Origin: an uncultured Collinsella sp.
GTDB taxonomy: Bacteria; Actinomycetota; Coriobacteriia; Coriobacteriales; Coriobacteriaceae
DNA length: 5,437 nt
Reading direction: 5' to 3'
Assembly (NCBI GenBank): GCA_902489945.1
Contig: CABUBZ010000098.1
Location: 1-5,437 of the forward strand
Position 1 is the first letter of the stretch. Every line of letters starts with the position of its first letter. A program made the position numbers and the translations under genes. The notes beneath the pieces are model-generated. The model saw nothing but the letters and a program-made list of their open reading frames with translations, did not search any database and was not told the DNA's origin. Below are positions 1-4,310 of the stretch, one piece after another.

Positions 1-853
1 CCACCTTCACCGCAATGGGAATGTTCTTGACCTGCGGGCCGTGCTCGTAGCCCTCGACGATCAGGTCGTCGGTCGTAAACGCATAGAAATCATGCACGTC
101 AGGGTTCAGCGTTACCTTAGGCGCCGCAAACTGCGGGCGCTCGATAAGCTCACGGACGATATTGACATGACGGTCGTAAATGTGGGCATCGGCAATCACA
201 TGCAGCAGCTCACCGGGAATCATATCGACCGACTGTGCGACCATCATCAGCAAGATGGCGTACTGGCACACATTCCAGTTATTCGCGGCCAAAATGTCCT
301 GACTGCGCTGGTTGAGAATCATGTTGAGCGTGGGCTTATCGTCCTGCGGGCGCTGCGTGACGTTATACGTCACGCTGTACGCGCACGGATACAGGTGCAT
401 CTCGGAAAGGTCGCTAAACACGTACGTGTTGGTCATGATGCGGCGACTGTACGGCGTATGCTTAAGGTCGTACAGTACGCGGTCCATCTGGTCGAAATCG
501 CCCTCGGCATAATGGCTTTTCTGCCCAATTTGGTACCCGTAGGCCTTGCCAATGGAGCCGGTCTCGTCGGCCCACTCGTCCCAAATATGGCTGTTGAGAT
601 CATGCACGTTATTGGACTTCTTTTGATAGATCCACAGGATCTCGTCCATGGCGGACTTGAGCGCCGTACGACGCAGCGTAAGCGCGGGAAACTCCTCGCG
701 CAGGTCGTAGCGCGCCGTGACGCCAAAGTTTTTAATGGTATAGGCAGGGGTGCCATCCTCCCACACCGGGCGGACCTTTTGGCCCTCGGTGGTGGTGCCA
801 TGGTCCAAGATATCGCGGCACATGGTTACAAACTGTTGATCAGCCTTGCTCAT
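1..853 (-). CDS. thyA: Thymidylate synthase, folate-dependent (ThyA), 3' end cut by window edge
   Basis: Converts dUMP to dTMP with methylenetetrahydrofolate in the cytosol. My reverse-strand translation from ATG (853-851) gives 284 residues with no stop before the edge. Visible active-site features, aligned by eye to E. coli ThyA: phosphate-binding Arg28 region, Glu71, W91-D92-E93-W94, Tyr105, the Arg pair R137-R138, catalytic Cys157 in YPCAYS, RSQD at 183-186, Asn194, and the DAHIY motif at 222-226 (His224, Tyr226). The residue after the catalytic Cys is Ala instead of the His found in E. coli, and the segment after RSQD reads AANNWN, so this is a divergent ThyA subgroup. The end reads IPIAVKV, so it runs at least two residues past the point where E. 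coli ThyA stops; the real stop is probably only a few codons outside. The start is supported by AGGAGG at 863-858, four bases upstream of the ATG. folA often follows thyA, but that region is not visible here. Confidence 0.95.
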   Translation of the reverse strand, partial: MSKADQQFVTMCRDILDHGTTTEGQKVRPVWEDGTPAYTIKNFGVTARYDLREEFPALTLRRTALKSAMDEILWIYQKKSNNVHDLNSHIWDEWADETGSIGKAYGYQIGQKSHYAEGDFDQMDRVLYDLKHTPYSRRIMTNTYVFSDLSEMHLYPCAYSVTYNVTQRPQDDKPTLNMILNQRSQDILAANNWNVCQYAILLMMVAQSVDMIPGELLHVIADAHIYDRHVNIVRELIERPQFAAPKVTLNPDVHDFYAFTTDDLIVEGYEHGPQVKNIPIAVKV

Positions 854-857
854 TGAC

Positions 858-893
858 CCTCCTGTCAGTCGTCTACAAGCGAGATTCATTGTA
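858..893 (-). promoter_or_regulatory. Candidate thyA promoter -10 box and ribosome binding site
   Basis: Reading leftward, TACAAT (893-888) matches the -10 consensus in five of six positions. AGGAGG (863-858) then lies just before the thyA ATG at 853. A transcript starting about seven bases after the -10 would have a leader of roughly 28 bases. I could not find a convincing -35 at 16-18 bases upstream; that stretch is GC-rich (TGTGGG), so the promoter may be weak or activator-dependent. The ribosome binding site part is firm and the -10 is a pattern match only. Confidence 0.45.
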
Positions 894-941
894 GCCCAGA
901 CGCACGCGGCCCCACAGCCCAAACATAAGCCCTCATTTTCC

Positions 942-951
942 GACATATGCC
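942..951. promoter_or_regulatory. Imperfect palindrome GACATATGCC, candidate operator site 1
   Basis: The 10-mer pairs with its own reverse complement at 8 of 10 positions around a CATATG core. It lies between the two divergent promoters, about 19 bp upstream of the candidate -10/-35 pair serving the rightward gene's -35 at 961. It shares GACATAT with site 2 (994-1005). The centres (946.5 and 999.5) are 53 bp apart, close to five helical turns, which would put both on the same DNA face. No factor is known from the sequence; the HTH protein encoded just downstream is the obvious candidate. This is inference. Confidence 0.35.
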
Positions 952-960
952 AGAAATTCC

Positions 961-988
961 TTGCGCAAATCCGCAGGTTCGCTATTCT
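961..988 (+). promoter_or_regulatory. Weak candidate promoter for the DUF134-NifX gene
   Basis: TTGCGC (961-966), a 16-base spacer and TATTCT (983-988) form a plausible but weak sigma70-type promoter; three and four of six positions match consensus. Transcription would start near 995, giving a leader of about 25 bases and placing palindrome site 2 directly on the start point. GGAGAG at 1011-1016 then serves as ribosome binding site for ATG 1020, with rather short spacing. The better-looking TTGACA at 993-998 sits too close to the start codon to be the -35. Confidence 0.35.
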
Positions 989-993
989 ATTGT

Positions 994-1005
994 TGACATA
1001 TATCA
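994..1005. promoter_or_regulatory. Imperfect palindrome TGACATATATCA, candidate operator site 2
   Basis: This 12-mer matches its reverse complement at 10 of 12 positions. It lies 14 bp before the ATG of the DUF134-NifX gene and would cover the transcription start of the candidate promoter at 961-988. That position suits repression by a dimeric DNA-binding protein. It resembles site 1 at 942-951; together they suggest a consensus near TTGACATATGTCAA. Autoregulation by the encoded HTH protein is a hypothesis. Confidence 0.4.
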
Positions 1006-1019
1006 GATTTGGAGAGTGC

Positions 1020-1784
1020 ATGGCAGGAAGACGAGAAAAATTGCGCCGCGTCGGGATCATCCCCGAATATCGCGGTTTTACCCCCGATGGCCTGGCGAGC
1101 GGCGACGCCATCGACATGACGGTCGACGAGCTCGAGGTCCTACGCCTATGTGACCTGGAAGGCCTTAACCAAGAGGAAGTCGCCCAGTGCATGGGCATTG
1201 CCCGCGCCACGGTGGCGGCTATCTGCAGCCGCGCGCATCGCAAGGTGGCAAACGCGCTGGTCAATGGACGGGCTATCGTCATCGAGGGCGGCAATATCGC
1301 ATACTCCCCCATCACCACGACAACGGCCGCATGGCCAGCAAAGGAGGTCGACACCGTGAGGGTGGCAACGACGTACGACAACGGCAACATCTTTATGCAC
1401 TTTGGCCGCAGCGAACAGTTCAAGATCTACGACATCCAGGACGACAAGGTCCTCAACGAGCAGGTCGTGGGCACCGGCGGCACCGGTCACGGCGCCCTGG
1501 CGGGCCTGCTCGCCAACGGCGGCGTGGACACGCTCATCTGCGGCGGCATCGGCGGTGGCGCTATCAACGCGCTTGCTCAAGCCGGCATCACGGTATACGC
1601 AGGTGCCCAGGGCAGCTGCGACGCCTGCGTCGAGGCACTCATTGCCGGCACGCTCGCGCAGACCGGCGAGGCCACCTGCGACTGCCATGGCCACGACCAC
1701 GAGCACACCCACGAGCATGGCGAATCCTGCGGCTGCCATGACCATCACGACCACGAAGGCCACGAGGGCTGCGGCTGCCACTAA
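1020..1784 (+). CDS. DUF134/UPF0251 helix-turn-helix protein fused to a NifX/NifB-like (Fe-Mo cofactor biosynthesis family) domain with a Cys/His-rich tail
   Basis: This is a 254-residue two-domain protein. Residues 1-92 match the UPF0251/DUF134 pattern: basic GRREKLRRVG start, LTLDELE-like stretch at 34-43 (here MTVDELEVLRL), an HTH of sigma region-4 type around 49-75, and the closing ALVNGRAIVIEGG at 79-91. Residues 113-215 are a dinitrogenase Fe-Mo cofactor biosynthesis family domain: VATTYDNGNIFMHFGR at 115-130, then GTGGTGHGALAGLL and the CGGIGGGA turn at 174-181, plus a CxxC (Cys200, Cys203). Residues 220-254 hold 6 Cys and 12 His in 35 positions. Such domains bind metal or iron-sulfur clusters in characterised relatives, and DUF134 proteins are predicted DNA binders; I infer a metal- or cluster-responsive regulator. 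No nif genes are visible, so nitrogen fixation is not implied. The reading frame is open upstream to 846, but ATG 1020 gives the family N-terminus and has GGAGAG before it. The gene stands alone, divergent from thyA and convergent with ffh. Confidence 0.88.
   Translation: MAGRREKLRRVGIIPEYRGFTPDGLASGDAIDMTVDELEVLRLCDLEGLNQEEVAQCMGIARATVAAICSRAHRKVANALVNGRAIVIEGGNIAYSPITTTTAAWPAKEVDTVRVATTYDNGNIFMHFGRSEQFKIYDIQDDKVLNEQVVGTGGTGHGALAGLLANGGVDTLICGGIGGGAINALAQAGITVYAGAQGSCDACVEALIAGTLAQTGEATCDCHGHDHEHTHEHGESCGCHDHHDHEGHEGCGCH
1341..1358 (+). promoter_or_regulatory. Internal ribosome binding site and in-frame GTG start for a stand-alone NifX-like domain
   Basis: Within the fusion gene, AAGGAGG (1341-1347) is followed after 8 bases by GTG (1356-1358), in frame as codon 113. 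It is a better Shine-Dalgarno than that of the full-length start. The GTG falls exactly where stand-alone NifX-like proteins begin (MRVATTYDNG on initiation), so the shorter product would be 142 residues: the complete metal-binding domain plus the Cys/His tail, without the HTH. The same bases encode Lys-Glu-Val in the linker, so chance is possible, but spacing, frame and domain boundary all agree. Use of the site is inferred. Confidence 0.55.
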
Positions 1785-1847
1785 CGGCACGGCACCGCGA
1801 ACTCGGGGCGCGACACTGAACGCAACCCGACAATCAAAGCCAACAAC

Positions 1848-1879
1848 AAAGGCCACCCGGTAGCTACCGAGTGGCCTTT
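1848..1879. terminator. Bidirectional intrinsic terminator between the DUF134-NifX gene and ffh
   Basis: AAAGGCCAC (1848-1856) pairs perfectly with GTGGCCTTT (1871-1879). The interior is one C/A mismatch flanking a fully self-complementary CGGTAGCTACCG (1858-1869), giving a long hairpin. It lies 63 bases after the rightward stop codon and 25 bases after the leftward ffh stop. On the minus strand the stem runs into TTTGTTGTTGG, a modest U-rich tail; on the plus strand only the stem's own TTT is present. Termination is likelier to be efficient for the ffh transcript. The rest of 1785-1904 shows no gene. Confidence 0.8.
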
Positions 1880-1904
1880 GCCATATCAAGCTGGAATTAC
1901 AGCA

Positions 1905-3380
1905 CTATTTCTTATTACGCATCTGCGCTTCCATCTGGCGCAGCAGGTCCATATCGGACTTGGGGCCGCCCGTACCCAGGCCGCCCATGCCGCCCAGACC
2001 CATAGCGTCCAGGCCAGGGATATTGGGCATGCGCATCTTCTTGCCCTTCTTACCCTTCTTGCCCTTCTTGCCGCCGGCCTGAGCCTGATTGGCCATCGTG
2101 CGCATGCGGCCCATCATCTTGTTCATCTCGCCCCACTGCTTCATAAGGCTGTTGACCTCGGTGGGGGTCACGCCGGCGCCCTTGGCAATGCGGGCACGGC
2201 GCTGACCGTTGATGATGGAGGGACGCAGGCGCTCCTCCTTGGTCATCGACATGATAATGGCCTCGTTCTTATCGAAGATGCCTTCGTCCAGGTTGCCACC
2301 CATCTGGTTGAGCGCACGCTGGCCACCGGGGAGCATGCCCAGGATGCCCTTCATGCCGCCCATCTTCTTGACGGCCTTCATCTGGTCGAGCATGTCGTTC
2401 ATGGTAAAGCCCTCGCGCAGCATGCGCTCGGCAGCCTCGAGCTGCTCGGCGTCGGCCGCTTCCTGGGCTTTCTCGATGATGCCGACAACATCACCCATGC
2501 CCAAGATGCGCTTGGCCATGCGGTCGGGGTAGAACGGCTCCAGCGAATCGGGCTTCTCGCCCATGCTCACGAACTTGATGGGCTTGCCGGTCACCTGGCG
2601 CACGGAAAGCGCGCCGCCGCCACGGGCGTCGCCGTCGAGCTTGGAGATGATCACGCCGTCAAAGTCGGTGCGCTCAGCGAAGGTCGAGACGACGTTGACG
2701 ATATCCTGGCCGGTCATGGCATCGACGACCATCAGCACCTGATCGGGCTTGACGGCCTTCTTGATGTCCACGGCCTCCTGCATCATCTGCTCGTCGATCT
2801 GCAAACGACCGGCGGTATCGACGATGACCACGTCGCGCAGGTGGTCAACGGCCTCCTGGATGGCGCCCTTGGCGATGTCAACCGGGTGCTCGCCATCGCC
2901 ACGGAAGACCGGCACGCCGATCTCTCCGCCAAGCGTGGCCAGCTGGTCGGCAGCGGCGGGACGGTAGACGTCGCACGCGGCGAGCAGCGGCGAGCGGCCC
3001 TGCTTCTTGAGCAGGTAGGCCAGCTTTACGGCCGCCGTGGTCTTACCGGAGCCCTGCAGGCCCACGAGCATGATGACATTGGGAATGCGGTTACTAAAGA
3101 CGAGCTTGCTCTCTGTGGAGCCGAGCATCTCGGTGAGCTCGTCGAGCACGATCTTGACGACGTTTTGCGCTGGCGACAGCGACTCCATGACCTCGGCGGT
3201 CATGCAGCGCTCCTTGGTCTTGGCGACGAACTCCTTGACGACCTTAAAGTTAACGTCGGCCTCGAGCAGCGCCATGCGAATATCGCGCATGGCCGAAGTA
3301 ATATCGGCCTCGGTCAGCTTGCCCTTGCCGCGCAGGCGGTCAAATGTGTCGTTGAGGCGATCGCTCAGGGAATCAAACAC
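1905..3380 (-). CDS. ffh: Signal recognition particle protein Ffh (SRP54 GTPase)
   Basis: Binds signal sequences of nascent membrane and secreted proteins together with SRP RNA, then pairs with FtsY for delivery to SecYEG. The 491 residues show the N domain (1-95), then the G domain: P-loop GLQGSGKTT at 107-115, DVYRP at 137-141, DTAGR at 188-192, SKLDGDARGGG at 246-256 and the GEK turn at 274-276. The Met-rich M domain (about 300-430) holds the finger-loop LPGG at 350-353 and the RNA-binding stretch RRARIAKGAG at 394-403. The usual form of that motif is GSG; here the Ser is Ala. The end is an extension of about 60 residues with four KKG-type repeats (437-448) and a Gly/Met-rich stretch, longer than the E. 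coli tail. The start is GTG, preceded by AAGGAG at 3392-3387. It is the last gene of the operon, 10 bases after ftsY, with a terminator downstream. The stop is TAG. Confidence 0.98.
   Translation of the reverse strand: MFDSLSDRLNDTFDRLRGKGKLTEADITSAMRDIRMALLEADVNFKVVKEFVAKTKERCMTAEVMESLSPAQNVVKIVLDELTEMLGSTESKLVFSNRIPNVIMLVGLQGSGKTTAAVKLAYLLKKQGRSPLLAACDVYRPAAADQLATLGGEIGVPVFRGDGEHPVDIAKGAIQEAVDHLRDVVIVDTAGRLQIDEQMMQEAVDIKKAVKPDQVLMVVDAMTGQDIVNVVSTFAERTDFDGVIISKLDGDARGGGALSVRQVTGKPIKFVSMGEKPDSLEPFYPDRMAKRILGMGDVVGIIEKAQEAADAEQLEAAERMLREGFTMNDMLDQMKAVKKMGGMKGILGMLPGGQRALNQMGGNLDEGIFDKNEAIIMSMTKEERLRPSIINGQRRARIAKGAGVTPTEVNSLMKQWGEMNKMMGRMRTMANQAQAGGKKGKKGKKGKKMRMPNIPGLDAMGLGGMGGLGTGGPKSDMDLLRQMEAQMRNKK
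2037..2072 (-). repeat. Four tandem 9-bp units encoding Gly-Lys-Lys in the Ffh C-terminal tail
   Basis: On the plus strand the unit is CTTCTTGCC, present four times with one change (ACC in the second unit). It encodes G-K-K four times at Ffh residues 437-448. The array lies just after the M domain, so the positive tail could touch RNA or ribosome, as basic tails do. Tandem 9-bp units can gain or lose copies without shifting the frame, so copy number may differ between strains. Confidence 0.85.
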
Positions 3381-3393
3381 TAGTCACTCCTTA
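3381..3393 (-). promoter_or_regulatory. ftsY stop / ffh ribosome binding site junction
   Basis: The ftsY stop TAA (3393-3391) overlaps the ffh Shine-Dalgarno AAGGAG (3392-3387), and the ffh GTG follows 6 bases later at 3380. Ribosomes ending ftsY are thus placed on the ffh initiation site. This fixes the GTG as the start and suggests coupled synthesis of receptor and SRP protein. No terminator or promoter is visible in the 10-base gap. Confidence 0.8.
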
Positions 3394-4308
3394 ATTGGAC
3401 TCGCCCACCAGGGCGCGGCAGAAATCTTTGGCATTGAACTCCTGCAGGTCATCGACCTGCTCGCCCACGCCCACGCGCAGGATCGGGAGCTTGAGCTTCT
3501 CGGCCACGGCCATGGCGATACCGCCCTTAGCCGTGCCGTCGAGCTTAGTCATGATAATACCGTCCAGGCCCAGTGCCTCGTTAAACTCGAGCGCCTGGTT
3601 CAGACCGTTCTGGCCGGTGGCGGCATCGATCACGAGCACAACTGAGACGGGCATGGGGCCGGCGGCCATATTGGCGGCGCGCTTACGCGTCACGTTAACC
3701 ACCTTGGCAAGCTCGCGCATGAGCTCTGGGCTCGTGTGTAGACGGCCGGCGGTATCGATAAGCACCAGGTCGCTGCCGCGCTTGTCGGCCTCGTCGAGCA
3801 CGTCGTAGCAAACACTTGCCGGGTCGGAGCCGCGGTCGCGCTTGATGACGGGGACGCCAGCGCGCTGGCCCCACACATCGAGCTGCTCGATAGCGGCAGC
3901 ACGGAAGGTATCGGCCGAACCGATCACGACGTTCTTGCCGCGGGCGGCCATGGCGCTCGCGATCTTACCGACCGTCGTGGTCTTGCCGGCACCATTAATG
4001 CCCACAAACAGCACGCAGCTCGGCGTATCGGAGAACGGATCGCGCTCGATGGGCACAAAGTGCTGCTCAAGCTGCTCGGCCAGGGCGCGACGGAGTTGCG
4101 GGGCGGTCTTGAGGTTCTTCTTGGCGGCCGTCTCGCGCAGGTCATCGGAGACCTGAATGGCGACCTCGGCACCCATGTCACCCATGACGAGGGTGTCCTC
4201 AAGGTCCTCCCAAAAGTCCTCGTCGACCTCGCCGCCAAAGTAGAAGACCTCGTTGAGGGCCTCGCGGCTGCGCTCAAGTCCGCGCGAGAGAGCGTCAAAG
4301 AATCCCAT
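3391..4308 (-). CDS. ftsY: SRP receptor GTPase FtsY
   Basis: Membrane-associated partner of Ffh; the two form a symmetric GTPase heterodimer that hands the ribosome-nascent chain to the translocon. At 305 residues it is an NG-only form. An N-terminal helix (MGFFDALSRGLERSREALNE, 1-20) is amphipathic and followed by an acidic N-domain run (EVDEDFWEDLED, 27-38). The G domain carries P-loop GINGAGKTT at 103-111, DTFRAAA at 133-139, DTAGR at 185-189, TKLDG at 254-258 and GVGE at 280-283, ending with the DDLQEF motif. The long acidic A domain of E. coli FtsY is absent, as in many Gram-positive bacteria, so membrane contact probably depends on the first helix. ATG 4308 overlaps the smc stop by one base. 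A weak GGAAAGG lies 13 bases upstream, so coupled translation from smc is likely. No ylxM gene sits between ftsY and ffh, unlike in Bacillus. Confidence 0.98.
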   Translation of the reverse strand: MGFFDALSRGLERSREALNEVFYFGGEVDEDFWEDLEDTLVMGDMGAEVAIQVSDDLRETAAKKNLKTAPQLRRALAEQLEQHFVPIERDPFSDTPSCVLFVGINGAGKTTTVGKIASAMAARGKNVVIGSADTFRAAAIEQLDVWGQRAGVPVIKRDRGSDPASVCYDVLDEADKRGSDLVLIDTAGRLHTSPELMRELAKVVNVTRKRAANMAAGPMPVSVVLVIDAATGQNGLNQALEFNEALGLDGIIMTKLDGTAKGGIAMAVAEKLKLPILRVGVGEQVDDLQEFNAKDFCRALVGESN

Positions 4309-4310
4309 TA
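4306..4310 (-). promoter_or_regulatory. TAATG stop-start overlap joining smc and ftsY
   Basis: Read leftward, the smc stop TAA (4310-4308) and ftsY ATG (4308-4306) share the A at 4308. The nearest Shine-Dalgarno-like sequence (GGAAAGG near 4328-4322) is further away than usual, which fits termination-reinitiation rather than independent initiation. This supports a single smc-ftsY-ffh transcript. Confidence 0.75.

Noticed and set aside
41..856. Open frame of about 270 codons on the plus strand opposite thyA
   Set aside because: Shadow of thyA; the reverse strand gives all ThyA active-site motifs, although thyA lacks a stop within the window.
993..998. Perfect -35 consensus TTGACA
   Set aside because: A -10 at normal spacing would fall on the start codon at 1020; it is better read as part of the palindrome at 994-1005.
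846..1019. Upstream extension of the DUF134-NifX frame to an ATG at 846
   Set aside because: The extra 58 codons overlap the thyA start and the divergent promoters and do not resemble the family; ATG 1020 gives the expected N-terminus with a ribosome binding site.
1890..1903. Small inverted repeat GCTG...CAGC after the ffh stop
   Set aside because: Only four base pairs; the adjacent hairpin at 1848-1879 explains termination.
1878..3383. Open frame of about 500 codons on the plus strand opposite ffh
   Set aside because: It mirrors ffh codon structure, is rich in Leu, His and Ala typical of antisense shadows, and matches no family; the minus-strand Ffh has all SRP54 motifs.
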